Positions 1 through 11,200 of a stretch of DNA of 64,000 bases are shown piece by piece. Positions within the stretch are counted from its first letter, which is position 1; every line of letters starts with the position of its first letter. Under the pieces are notes generated by a model. That model was given only the letters and a program-made list of their open reading frames with translations. It ran no database searches and was not told the DNA's origin. Source of the stretch: Gnetum montanum. Its lineage: Eukaryota > Streptophyta > Gnetopsida > Gnetales > Gnetaceae. The DNA lies in the NCBI GenBank assembly GCA_015680685.1, contig MNCI01003111.1, forward strand, positions 176,030-240,029, read 5' to 3'. The position numbers and the translations under genes are program-made.

Positions 1-1915
1 TTCAGGTTATTGATCTTTTCTAAGTTTTTGTTTTACACCATCATTAGTATATTTAATATTTCTTGAATACTCTTTTACTTTATTTTATATTTTCTTACGT
101 TTGGTGTAATTCTCTACTCTTTTTGCTAATAAGGTGCCAAGTACCATGGTAATGTGCTACTCGATGGTGGTATGTATCAATTGTGATTTGATTGTTGATT
201 TTTGGTTTTTGACTTTGAATGTTGTTACTGACAACTAGGACATGATTTCTTTTCATGTAACAAGTAGTGAGTCCACATCATCCACCCATCTACACACTCT
301 ATGGTGTTTCTTATTTTGGAAACATGTAGTCTCTATTTCATTAATACAACCTTAATAAATTTGTGACTTGTGTAGTTTCTAGAATTGGGAAGGAATCAAA
401 GATTCAGATAGGGTGTGGCTTTAAAGGGATGTTGTATTCATCATGCTTTTTCATTTTCTTATGTGTAGGGGTGTTCTTGTGAACTTCTCACCATTTCGTG
501 TCATTCCACAATAGGAAGTTGAATAAGTCCTTACATGGTGTGGTCCTCATTAAAAAAAGAGAGGGAAAGATGATGGGGATTCAACAACATCCCTTAGATA
601 AAATAAATGTGAAAGCACATGGGTCTTTGCACGATGTTTTTTCCATTAAAAAACCATCATAAATAAATAATATGGAAATTCAAAGCACACCCCTTAGACC
701 AAATAAAAGGGCTACAAGCACCTATTATGGGACTTGTCTTGTCTCCTCTAACTAAGGCCCTTTCTCACTTCCGACTTCTTCTCTAATTTGCGATGGTGGT
801 TGTTTTGTGGAAGCATTCTTGCATCTCAAGGGATGGACTAGTCTTAGAATGTTGATGTGAAGTCACTGAAAGTGGTTGGTTTGGGGTTGGACTAAGGACG
901 GATCGTATTGAGTCATGTAATCACAAACTCCACAAGGGACTTCATGTGACCATAATTAAGAACTCGATTCCATTCTCTCTCTCATCCATCTATGTTTTTC
1001 ATGTCTCACCTTATTACTGGTTTCATATTTTGATTCAATGTTCTGGTTTGATGTGTTAGGATTCTCAGTCAGTTACTTTTAGGTTTTTGTACTTAACCTT
1101 TCATAATCATTAATCATCCATGAAGCCCATGGACTCCTTAGTTTGAATTTCTGCAAGGGAAAAAAATGGCATGTGCCTACTTTTGGGAGGACCCATTTGC
1201 ATATCTTTTGATTTGGTTAAGTTTAGTTCTTTAACCTTAGACATTTTTACAATCGAATTCTTTTTATTTACCCCATCAATGCCATCCAATTGTGCGCACC
1301 TTCACAACTATTTTTAGTAAATACTTTCTTTTTATTGTTGTGAATTTCCATACCCTCTTTTCAGTATTCCTTGTATTAAGCTTTTTCTGAATTTTATGGA
1401 CTACTTCTTTCACTTAACCCATTTTTCAATCTTTCCACTAACATTATTAAGCAACTAGTCTATCACAATCACAACTTAGCTAGATAAAACTACTAATGAG
1501 ACAAGGTATTCAACTACTATGTGTTACACTTTATATACTAGTCCTTGATTTTGTTGTGATTGTAGTGGGGAGCATGGATTTGAAGCAAGACTCTCTTCAC
1601 CAAGGATGATGCAACAATATCACTTACGGGAGATTATTCATGACCATTGGATCTCTTCTACCTCTCCCTCATTCTTCTGTTGCCAAGAGTGGTTGGATGT
1701 CCATTGGCTCTGAGGGTGTTCTTTCCTATTGTCATGAACACCCAATTTTGTACACAATTGTAATGATGTATGCTCGGGCACTTTTGTATTTTTTTGTTTC
1801 CTCTATGTCACTCTGCATATCAATCAAACATGCCATACCTCCTAATATATTTTCTAAGGGACTTTTTCATCTTCTTCTATACTCAAGGATGAGTTTTCAT
1901 TCAGTTGTGGGGGTA
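1..1915 (+). other. Gene-free 3' internal part of a plus-strand LTR retroelement
   Basis: No convincing gene is visible in this AT-rich stretch; open frames are short and match nothing I recognise. It ends in a purine-rich tract (gttgtgggggta, 1904-1915) directly before an LTR start. A polypurine tract sits at exactly that place upstream of a 3' LTR, so at least the right part is probably the degraded 3' interior of a plus-strand element whose LTR follows. How far left that element extends cannot be told from this window. Confidence 0.4.
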
Positions 1916-2718
1916 TGATGAATTGTGTTTTACATGAGCCCTGATATCGGGCATGCGATATTGCGGGGTACTCCTAGGCCTATAAATACAGCCCTTAGGC
2001 ACACAGTTCAGGAGAAGTTTTTTTGAAGTCTAGTGAAATTCTTACAATTTGTTCATTCAAGAGTTAGACTATTTTCCAAGTGTCCATAGCAGGAGGTCTA
2101 AGTATAATTGGATCTTTATTCAAGCATTGATGTATTTGAACAGACCATTGTGTTGACAATGGAGACGAGCTCTATGATTCATCCTTGCAATACTTGAGAC
2201 TTTCTTTCTTTATGCATTTATACATTGTGATTTCATGTAATTCACATTTAATGTTATTCATTCAGTAATTAATTTTGATTACTTAAGTAATTAATTAAAA
2301 TACATAAGCATGACCCCTTTGAACATACATGTGACACTTGGTAGCCTAAAAATGGTTAGCATTTGACAACTAGCAATGTTTACATGAAGTTCAGGATGTG
2401 TCCGAGAAGTTGGGATGGTTACTTATGTTAGGTTAGATTAGACAATAGTTCACTTAGCATTTAATTACAGTCACTTTCATTATTGTTTTAGGAAATCAAA
2501 TTAATAAAACATAAAATGATAAAAATCTTATGCCTTAGTCACACTTAACTATACACTTGCATTTCACAAGTGACACTAGGAAGACAATGAATGAACAACA
2601 AAACCTCACCATTTAGCTCTAACGTACTTGGTAATTAAAGTCTGTGAAATTCAACCAGATCACACATGAACGCTTGTGATTTGTATGGTTGGGCATAGGG
2701 GTACCTCTCCTCTCATCA
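1916..2718 (+). repeat. LTR (plus orientation), probable 3' LTR
   Basis: It begins TGATGAATTG and ends CTCTCATCA, the termini shared by the LTR family that fills this window. It has a TATA box (TATAAATA, 1981-1988) about 65 bp from the start. The late block reading 'cttgtgatttgtatggttgg' near 2675 recurs in the other LTRs. A polypurine tract abuts its left end, so I read it as the 3' LTR of an element lying to the left. No matching 5' LTR is in the window. Confidence 0.75.
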
Positions 2719-2720
2719 AT

Positions 2721-3513
2721 TGACATAGCCAAATGAGTTAACACATCTTCGTCGACATAGTGTCGATATTTTCCTATAAATATGTGAATACTTGCCACAT
2801 ATTTGGCACCATTCAGTCAATAATGTAGCTAAACTCTTGAAGTTTTATTATGTAATCTTTGGAAATAGTTAGTGAGTGCATGCAATGTGGATTTGGATCA
2901 GTTGTTTAACGTCTTATTTGAGTGGCATTGTACTAAACACATTCCATGAACAACAATAAGATTGATATTGATTCATATTCATTGTAGCACTTTAAAATAG
3001 AATAAATTTAATTTTAATGTAATTTACTTTTGATGTACTTACTTAATTAATATTTACATTTTTATGCACATTAATCAATTAGTAGAATGAGCACGACCAG
3101 TTTCTAGCATAAACACATATTCACTTGGTAATTCAAGCAACGTTATTACTTAGTTCGCCCAATAACATAACACTTGGTAATCCCAGTAGTGGGTATGTAA
3201 ATTCAAAAGGTGTACAACAAGCTACGAACGGGCACTCATTGCCCAAGTGATAGTTTAAAATTTAATTTTATTATTAATTATATTGAATAATTAATTTATA
3301 TATTATTGATTAATTTAGTTCAAGGCTCCAACAACATCAATAATCTTATGCCTAAGCCATACATGATAAAGCTTCCACTAGTCCAAGTGAAAAGACAGTG
3401 ACCTATGATCAATACTTAACAATTTAGATATAACACTAGTTCTATTCACAAAATTCCACTATGAACACTTGTGATTTGTATGGTTGGATGTAGAGAATAC
3501 CTACTGCTCATCA
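2721..3513 (+). repeat. LTR (plus orientation), second of a tandem pair
   Basis: It carries the same modules as the preceding LTR: TATA box TATAAATA at 2775-2782, a 'cttggtaatcccagtagtgg' block near 3173, the 'cttgtgatttgtatggttgg' block near 3468, and the end GCTCATCA. It starts only two bases after the previous LTR ends. The two sequences are very different in their first half, so they belong to different subfamilies. No primer-binding site follows it. A solo LTR or a truncated start is possible; the left end is approximate. Confidence 0.65.
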
Positions 3514-3813
3514 AAAGTCAAAGCCAAGAGTAAAGCTAAATTAAGCATAATGTCATAACTCCGTCTACTAGTGATATGGAAACTAGTAACTTTTAATACT
3601 ATTAAAAGCTCCTTATGCATAATTTTCTCAAGGAAGTTTTTCCATTTTTTAATTTTTATTTTCGATTATACAACATTGTAGTTTTATCTTTGAATAGAAC
3701 CAGGGGCATTTTAACAATTTTACTTAAAAAAAATGGTTTCTTCTTCTACTAAGAAAATGTTCATTTCTTATGTATCAGTGTGATTTGATTTTGATAGTGT
3801 TGAATAAGTAATA

Positions 3814-3975
3814 GGGACCATCATTTGGAGTGATGGTAAGGTGCCCCTCTTTTAAGTCAAAGACTTGGATTCAAGCATAGGCACAACCAGTCGAAGAGGT
3901 TAGGCTTTTGATAATCCATTGACCTAGGACCCCACTTGGCAATATGAGCATTGTGGCTCGAGGTGATGATCTTTT
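3814..3975 (+). repeat. tRNA-derived SINE-like repeat, family 1
   Basis: This copy matches, in reverse, the stretch at 51905-52055 over about 150 bp, including 'gagtgatggtaaggt' and 'ataggcacaacc'-type blocks. A B-box-like GGATTCAAGC lies at 3867-3876, about 35 bp after an A-box-like 'agtgatggtaagg'. That spacing is typical of tRNA-derived SINEs. There is no clear tail, so the boundaries are approximate. Confidence 0.5.
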
Positions 3976-4434
3976 AGTGATGAATCAGTAATCAAAATCA
4001 AGTTTCATAGGAAAAATTTGCTCAAATTTCAATAAAATTTGGGGATAATAGTTGGCTAAAAAATTTTCACTTTGGAAAAGATTTAAAGATTTTACTTAAA
4101 CATTCATAATTAAAGATTTGGGAATTTAAATCTTTGAATTATGTTATACCACTTTAGATATATATTTATGATATACATCTATTATTTGGCTAAGAGAACT
4201 TTTATATTCTTCAAATTAAAAAATCTCAAATTGATCCATTGAGAATTGATTTTCCAAGGACAAAGTCCAAGTTATAAAGTACTTGGACTCTTGCAAATAA
4301 TAATTCCCTTAAAAAAGTTCATCTCTTATCCTAGCATTATGATGATAATTATTTATTTACCATGGTAAAGTTCAAAAAAAAAAAAAAAACATGATCTTGG
4401 ATAGGGTTGATAATTGATCTTTTGGCCAAAATTA

Positions 4435-4560
4435 ATAATGAGGTGTTAGCCTCATATGTCTTGGTCTGGTAACCCAAGGTCATAGGTTTGATTTTACTAA
4501 GTATCATTGAGTTATAAACTTTTATAAAAATGTTTAAGTGTACCTATGTTTCATATACTT
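4435..4560 (+). repeat. tRNA-derived SINE-like repeat, family 2
   Basis: It shares the order 'gttagcct', 'tggtaac', 'gtttgattttact', 'cctatgtttca' with the reverse copy at 14158-14283. The A-box-like 'gttagcctcatatg' and B-box-like 'ggtttgatttt' suggest tRNA ancestry. It lies just 3' of a poly(A) run near 4374-4389 and runs into a short tandem repeat. Boundaries are approximate. Confidence 0.5.
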
Positions 4561-4690
4561 GATTTGGAAGCTTTAGGTTATGAGTTTGACTTTGATGCAC
4601 AATATTTGATTTGGAAGCTTTAGGTTATGAGTTCCAACACATATTTGATTTGGAAGCTTTAGGTTATGAGTTTGACTTTGATGCACAATG
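4558..4690. repeat. Three-copy tandem repeat
   Basis: Three nearly identical units begin 'ttgatttggaagctttagg' at about 4558, 4605 and 4644. Units 1 and 3 also share 'gactttgatgcacaat', while unit 2 is shorter. The near identity suggests a recent expansion. The unit begins at the 3' end of the SINE-like repeat, so SINE tail sequence may have seeded it. Confidence 0.85.
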
Positions 4691-4821
4691 TTAAATTATA
4701 TAAAGTTCTAATTAATTATAAATATTGAAGTGAATTTATGTTTCAGTTTTCATTTCCACAACAACTAAGGTTGAACATCTAGTTGAAACCGTAAAATAAT
4801 GACAACAATAATCACGGAAGC

Positions 4822-5114
4822 CAAACATGAACGGTTCTATAGTCATCACGTAATTGTCGGGGTCCGACATCACGTAATGATAAGAAGTCAAATCTCAACC
4901 AGATTGGTGGAATCCAAAGCTCACGATCAAATCAGATGGCATTACCAGCTAGAGAAAGGAACATGAGCACTCCTGCTTAAACATGACAGTTCTATGTCAT
5001 CGCGTAATGACAACAAGTCAAACATCAACGGCAATGGTGGGGTCGAAAAATCTGCATCATCAAATCACATGCAGCATTGCCAGCTAGCGAAAGGAAGATG
5101 AGCGCTGCTGCTTC
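4822..5114 (+). promoter_or_regulatory. Duplicated upstream module of the chitinase-like gene
   Basis: Two diverged direct copies lie head to tail: 4822-4978 and 4979-5114. Both run through 'aaacatgaacggttctat'-like, 'catcacgtaatga'-like, 'aagtcaaa.atcaac', 'tggtgg', 'atcaaatca' and 'ccagctag.gaaagga' blocks in the same order. The first copy has an extra internal repeat of catcacgtaat (4844-4854 and 4868-4878); the second has catcgcgtaat at 4998-5008. The ACGTAAT cores and GTCAA motifs resemble bZIP and WRKY binding cores, but binding is inference. Confidence 0.6.
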
Positions 5115-5164
5115 GGTCAACCAGAGCGCTGCAATAATATGTGCAAGCCAAGGCGCCTTTAAAT
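5115..5164 (+). promoter_or_regulatory. Proximal promoter of the chitinase-like gene
   Basis: GGTCAACC at 5115-5122 reads as the W-box core TTGACC on the other strand, the site bound by WRKY factors at many defence genes. A TATA-like TTTAAAT lies at 5158-5164, about 45 bp before the ATG, which would give a very short 5' leader. Both calls rest on motif and position only. Confidence 0.4.
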
Positions 5165-5208
5165 GTTTCTCGCCTGCCATTCGTAGGGGTAAGTTCTAAT
5201 CCTTAGTC

Positions 5209-6240
5209 ATGGCATCCTTACGCAGTGGCAACAGCCTCCTCCTCGTCTCGCTGCCTCTGCTCCTGCTTCTTTCCGGCGCCTCAATCACAGCCGGTAAGTA
5301 AAATCTTATGCCAATTCGTCTTTGTGCTTCCGTGACATTTCCTTTTACTCGTCTCTTCGGTTTCAGTACATTAATGCACTGTACAATAACGGTGCGTTGT
5401 TGATCTTTTGCATTGCGAGCAGGGGCGGTGTTCCGCGAGTACATCGGCGCGCTGTTCAAAGGGGTGAAGCTCAGCGATATGCCCATCGTAGACAACAACT
5501 TGCAGGTGCACTTCATCCTGGCCTTCGCCATCGACTACACAAGCGCCGGCGCCCCCACCGACGGCGACTTCAAACAGTACTGGGACACAGGCAACATTAC
5601 GCCGGAGGCGGTGGCGGCCATCAAGGCAGCTCACCCAAACGTGAAGGTCGCACTCAGCCTCGGCGGCGACACCGTCTCTGGCAAGCCCGTCAAGTTCAGC
5701 GCCAGCAACGCCGACGCCTGGATCGGCAACGCTGTACGATCGCTCACAGCCATGATCCGCACGTACCATCTGGACGGCATAGACGTGGACTATGAACATT
5801 TCCAATCGGACGCGGCCACCTTCTCGCGATGCATCGGGGGCCTCATTTCGCGGCTCAAGGCCGACGGCGTCATCAGCTTCGCCTCCATCGCGCCCTTCGA
5901 CGACTCCACGGTGCAGGAGTACTACTCCACGCTGTGGCAGCAGCACGCCGCCGACATCAATTTCGTGAACTTCCAATTCTACGCCTACTCGGCGTCCACC
6001 ACGGTGGATCAGTTCGTGGCCCATTACTACGACCAGAAAAAGCGCTACGGCGGCGGCAAAGTCATCGTCAGTTTTTCCACCGCTGGGTCCGGCGGACTGA
6101 CGCCTGGCAATGGCTTCTTCACAGCTTGCCAAAAGCTTAAGGACAAAAGTGAGCTTAATGGCATCTTCGTCTGGTGCGCTGACTCCTCCAAGGCCGGCGG
6201 ATTCCAGGATGAACCCAAGGCTCAGAGAATTCTCCTTTGA
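5209..6240 (+). CDS. GH18 chitinase-like secreted protein (two exons)
   Basis: This is a glycoside hydrolase family 18 protein resembling plant 'chitinase 2-like' (bulb-type) enzymes, which cleave beta-1,4-linked GlcNAc polymers and act outside the cell or in the vacuole. Exon 1 is 5209-5293. A 129-bp phase-1 intron (GTAAGT...GCAG, 5294-5422) separates it from exon 2 at 5423-6240, giving 300 residues, a usual length for the family. Residues 1-28 form a signal peptide with a leucine-rich core and likely cleavage near Ala28. The beta-3 SLGG motif is at about 107-110. The catalytic DGIDVDYE is at 146-153 with the acid Glu153 intact. A late GIFVW places the conserved Trp at about 279. The start is the first ATG after the TATA-like motif and opens directly into the signal peptide. 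GC content is far above the neighbourhood. All catalytic residues look present, so it is probably functional. Its substrate is not certain, since some relatives are lectin-like. Confidence 0.9.
5294..5422 (+). other. Intron of the chitinase-like gene
   Basis: The donor is G|GTAAGT and the acceptor GCAG|GG. The phase is 1, splitting a glycine codon just after the signal peptide. The intron is visibly more AT-rich than the exons, and removing it joins the signal peptide to the GH18 domain in one frame. Confidence 0.85.
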
Positions 6241-6390
6241 ACCCACCGCCCCTTCAGGCCTCTTTAGCCTCCTTACTTTCTGGGTAGCCATATAAACTTC
6301 AGAACCTGAATTATTATGGCATGAACAATAACATATTACCTTAATGCTAAGGCTTCACGCCATACCTTTGAATCTGGCAGATTAAATTAC

Positions 6391-6396
6391 AATAAA
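6391..6396 (+). terminator. Candidate polyadenylation signal
   Basis: AATAAA lies 150 bp after the stop codon of the chitinase-like gene, in sequence that has turned AT-rich. The distance fits a plant 3' UTR. The cleavage site is not visible. Confidence 0.5.
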
Positions 6397-6517
6397 CTTG
6401 CCATTATGATATTAAATAACCGTCGTCCTTATATAAGGAACTTCGGCCTTCCTTTGCTTCACGTATAATTTGTATCTGGGTGTGTCATTTGTATTCCGTA
6501 CTGTTTTTACTTTTTTG

Positions 6518-7824
6518 CTATGCGCCGGAGATTCGCGATTCCCTGTAAATTTTCACGAACAGTTCGCGTCGGATTCGGGAGCGCGTACAGAAACGTATTA
6601 AATTCGCAGTGGGTACGTATTTTATAATTTTTAAAAATTTTGTCTGGATTTAAAAATATACATTGATATGGTCGCCTTGCCTCGCCTGGTATTGTTATTG
6701 CCTTTTTAGTTCTTGCGATGTCTGCATTTTGCCTTAAAATCTTATATATCTTCTCCTGTTCTGAATCATACCAAAAATTTCCAGTCAAGATTCATGGCAT
6801 CGGCAGACGGACCACAGAAAACAAGGGAGTACGAATAAATAAACAAACACGGAAATCACGAAAGGGCTACTATGGTAACCGATGGCCGAAGTGGCAAGTA
6901 TGGGTCATACGGAAAGTTTTGGACGGGGCGTGCGAGCAAAACATTGCATTTGCATGGATTCGCCTCACATTCTCGCGTGTTTATTGTTCATTGCTGGTTT
7001 TTTGCTCTTTTTCAAATATCTCTGCTTGAAAAAGAAAAAACAAAACAGGGTCAGCGTCATGAGTCATGAACATGATGGAACATGATGACGGATGGATGTT
7101 TGTTCAACTTTTTAAAAAATCTGTTTGCCTATAAAGCAACGAAGCTCACGCAGCACATAGACAATTGCCATATGCAAGCTCATCCCGACTAGTGCGGATT
7201 TTCCAGCGTGTGAAAGGTTTTCCATCATTATAGGTGAGATGAGTTACTGGGTTGTGCCTAGTTTAGTTAAGTTGTGTATTCTTATAATACAGTCATCTTC
7301 AACATGGCCCTACTCACAAGTAGTTCCTAGGGTGCTACTCACAGGTAGTCGTTGAACAAAAGTATTAGCAGACCTGATTTGTTATAAATTTGGTTGAGGG
7401 TTGAGGCTTAATTTCATTTTTTGAGTAACAAAAAGATTTCATTTTATTGCTGTCATTTTGGTTGCAGAAATTATATGTTTGGCCAGATTATGGCTCCTGA
7501 GTAAGGAAATGGATTCACTGCCCTCCATACCTTTGCAAATTTTCTTGCTTCAATTTAATGGTGATATTGCAATCTTTTGTGCAATTTTGAAGCATTAACA
7601 ATATTTTGGATTTACATTGCACTTCTTCTATGTTTTACAACGTATTTTTATGATATATGGGATTTAATTTTTTTTAAAAAAGTAATATATTTAAATTTTC
7701 TCTATCACGTACCCGGCTACGAACCCGTACCCATTTTTTTTGAGTCACACGTACCCAAACACGTTCAGAATCGCGCGAATCCTCGGTTCCTCGCTTCCAC
7801 GAATCAGATTCTTTTGATGCATAG
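6518..7824. mobile_element. Non-autonomous hAT-like DNA transposon (candidate)
   Basis: The outer ends are inverted (CTATGC...GCATAG) and flanked by the direct 8-mer CTTTTTTG at 6510-6517 and 7825-7832. Eight base pairs is the TSD length of hAT elements. Both subterminal regions, read inward, carry gattcgcg-type and gggtacg-type GC-rich blocks (6535-6625 and, inverted, 7710-7795), while the interior is AT-rich. I see no transposase frame in it. The TSD is T-rich and could be chance, so this is a candidate only. It lies about 280 bp downstream of the chitinase-like gene. Confidence 0.4.
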
Positions 7825-8269
7825 CTTTTTTGCAATTTCTACGTTGCCCTTGCCCAGCACAGATTGACGTGGTGTCAGCAAAGACACCCGTAAATACTTG
7901 TAACGTGTCAACGCGAAGGCCGCGAGACCAGATCTTTTGTTAATCCTAAACACGGATGGTGGTGATAGTTTGTTATTTAGGGGGATGTCGGACCCCGAAA
8001 AGAAGTTCTATTGATATTAACAGTGTATTAGTTATAGTAATTTGAACAAGTCATAGGGTTAAGGGGAAGGGGGAAGTTGAGAGCACTATGCGAGAAACTT
8101 AGGACCTGCCTTATAAAAAAACAAGTGTTAAGGGAGAAAGCCCAAATTGGGGCACCACCAAACGACCACCCATGCTGACTCGTTACAAGATAGAAGGACA
8201 AAGAATTAGATAAGGAATAAAAAAAAAGCTCTCAATTAAGGATAGAGAGAGTTCCAATGGTGACTCCTC

Positions 8270-11200
8270 TCAATAGAAATGGAAAGCTTCCTGGCAGAGA
8301 TTACTGATGATGAGTGTTACTAGAATGCACAAGTCTTTCCCACTGCTGCAAGACATGAACCAACTGATGTCTATCCAGATTGAACTTGGATACTTGAGAT
8401 GTGAGTTGGAAATGAATGAGGCGAAAGATCTGCAGCTTCTCCAACCTAGTGAGCAAACATTTATTAGAATAATCAATTCTTTGAAATATAACATTGCATC
8501 TTCGCTTCCAAATATAATATTAGGCCTAATAACTTTCCATAGAAACTTGAGATTAGCAGAAGTAATGTTAAAAAAGCCGAATATAACATCCTCTTGAGAT
8601 AGCTCGTATGAAGAAAAAACAATGGAAGCCCACTTCCACACATGCTGAGCAAAGGAACAAAGCCAAAACACATGGACAAAGTCATCTTGTCCACCACAGA
8701 GATGGCAATTGGGATTGGGAATTCCTAGATATTCTAACCATTTACCAATAGGTAGACCATGGTGGAGGAGACACCAGAGGAACTATTTAATTTTGGGGAG
8801 GGTTGGACGGTTCCAAATATTTTGGAAGATAGGGATCCAAAATGATACTGACTCATGTTTGTGCCAATGCTTATTGCAACGTTGAATGACCTCGGATGGG
8901 TCATGCATAAGATGAAAGGGGATAGATGGCCGGTAGGGTAAGAGTTTAACCCCATTAAGCCATTGAAGGCCTTGAAAAGAGTTTTGCACTGTAACATCAA
9001 TGTGCCAATGGCCATGAAAAAAGGAGTAAATTTGGACTAGGCAATGGTTCATTGCATTCGACTCCCCATACAAATTGCTAAACTTGACCTCCAAAATCCA
9101 ACGGCTAGCCAACCTAAGACAAGTAAAGGAGATGACACCTTTTCGGTACCACGAGGTAGCCACCTTAGCCATTGTGATGGCAAGGGGAGCAGGCGACAAA
9201 GGTAACCACCACGGACACAATTTAGAGAGGCTAGTAGGGTTGATCTTAACATTAGTCCAGTCGATGTAACTGTGTAGAATTTGCCAGGTCCTCCAGATAC
9301 TTTTGAAAACATGAGAACCTGGAAGAATGATAGTGAGGGGGGAAAAGATCCAATTGACAAAATGGATGCCTTTCCAGAAGGGCTTGTTTTTAGGAAATGC
9401 TTGATGAAGCCTTAATTGGAGGAGGGTCCCAATGATGTCTGAGGCATCTAAATGTTGAACCAACCACTTAGCAACCAGGGTAATTCCCTGCTTATAGGAG
9501 TTCAAAAGACCTAAGCCACCTTTATTCTTGGGGAGAGTAACAATATTCCAAGCGACTCGATGAAATCCTTTCTGAGAATCTTTGGAGGACCACATAAAGT
9601 CGCGAAATAACCGTTCAAGCTTCTGGTAGGCAGCTTGGGAGGGGGCCCAACATGAAGAGTAATACACATGGGTGGACGCACATATGGACTTACAAACAAG
9701 GTATTTACCTGCAAGTGTGAGGGGTTTAGTCTTCCATTTATCAAGTTTCTTTTGAATCCGAAAAATGACCTACTCCCAGAGAGTAGAGGTTGAACCTCTA
9801 AAACGGAAAGGGATCCCCAATATCTTAACGATGTTTTGATCCTGGAGCTGCTTCCAGTTATAGTTGGTCACATGGTTATAATTGCCCGAAAAGCTATAAA
9901 CAAAGGATTTATTCCAATTTATAGTGAAACCTGAGAGTGTACAATATTGCTCCACCCTTGATAAGAGGCGGTGCAAGTTGGCGGCTATGTTTTGAACTAG
10001 AAAGAAAGAGTCGTCGGCGAAGTGCATATTGAGGAGCTGTTGTTGAGAGGAAGATAGGCAAACCCCAGTGAGAACTTTCGTTTGAATGTCCATGTTAATC
10101 TGATGACAAAGAAAGTCTGCGGCAATGATAGAGAGATAGGGGGCAAGGGGACAACCTTGTCGCATTGACCTATGTATTGGAAAGGGAGAGGTAATATCAA
10201 AGGAAGTGGCTATTCTTGTGGTAGCATCCGAGAATAAGCATTTCACCATATGTAGGAACTTAGGTACAAAACCAATTTTGATCATGGTCTACAAGATAAA
10301 ATCCCATTTTATGTTGTCATAAGCCTTGGCATAATCAAGTTTCACTAGGAGAATATCTTGTCCATCATCCTTGGCCCACTTGAGACCTTCCCATGTTGCA
10401 ACCACATTATCTAAAATATATCTACCAGGAACAAATCCTGTTTGTTGGGGAGATATGATCTGGCCAAGAATCTTTTTTAGTCGTAAGGCTAGGCACTTAG
10501 CCCAAATTTTATACACTACATTGAGGAGAGTTATGGGATGCTAATTGGAGATATCGGTAAGATCCCCAGACTTGGGGAGGAGACGAATTACCCCTTGATT
10601 TAGATTGGGCCCGAGGGAACCAATTAAGATAGCCTCGTTAATGACCTGTAGAAGATCATTCCTCTCCAAATCCTAATGATTTTGAAAAAATTCTACTGGG
10701 AAACCGTCATAACTAGGAGCCTTTCCTCGACTTAACTTGGAATAGGCCACCTATAGCTCCACCAGAGTGATATCAGCGTCAAGACTTTGAAGCATAGTGG
10801 AGTTGATAAGGCAAGGATAATTGGGGGTGGCATCCTTGAACGAAGAGATGTCCATTGGGGTTGCTGCAAAAAGGGTTTCATAGTGATTCTTGAGAAAAGA
10901 GAGGATATTGTTGTGGGCAGTAATTATGGTATCATTGCTAGATATTTTCTCTATAGAATGCGAAGGGGAAGCAGAATTGAGATACTTGAAAAATTCTTTA
11001 CAGTGTTCATCTTGCATATTTAACCAAGTGAGCTGACTTTTAGTTAGGGCACTTTGTGCTTGGTACACATCCCAATGTTGAAAGGCTAATCTTGCTCTAG
11101 CTAGCTCCTCATGAACTAGAGAATTGAAGGGATCTTGAGCTAGTCTATTAGTGAGATGTTCAATAGTGAGGTGAATTTTGTTGTATTCTTGTCTAGCCCG

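Noticed and set aside
5371-6291. Long minus-strand open frame of 306 codons across the chitinase-like gene
   Set aside because: It is antisense to a clear GH18 coding exon and exists because GC-rich codons leave few stops on the other strand. It shows no domain of its own.
4858-7996. Shared ggggtccgacat at 4859 in the gene's upstream module and (reverse) at about 7986 near the L1 3' end
   Set aside because: A 12-bp match with no extension on either side is too short to argue for a common origin.
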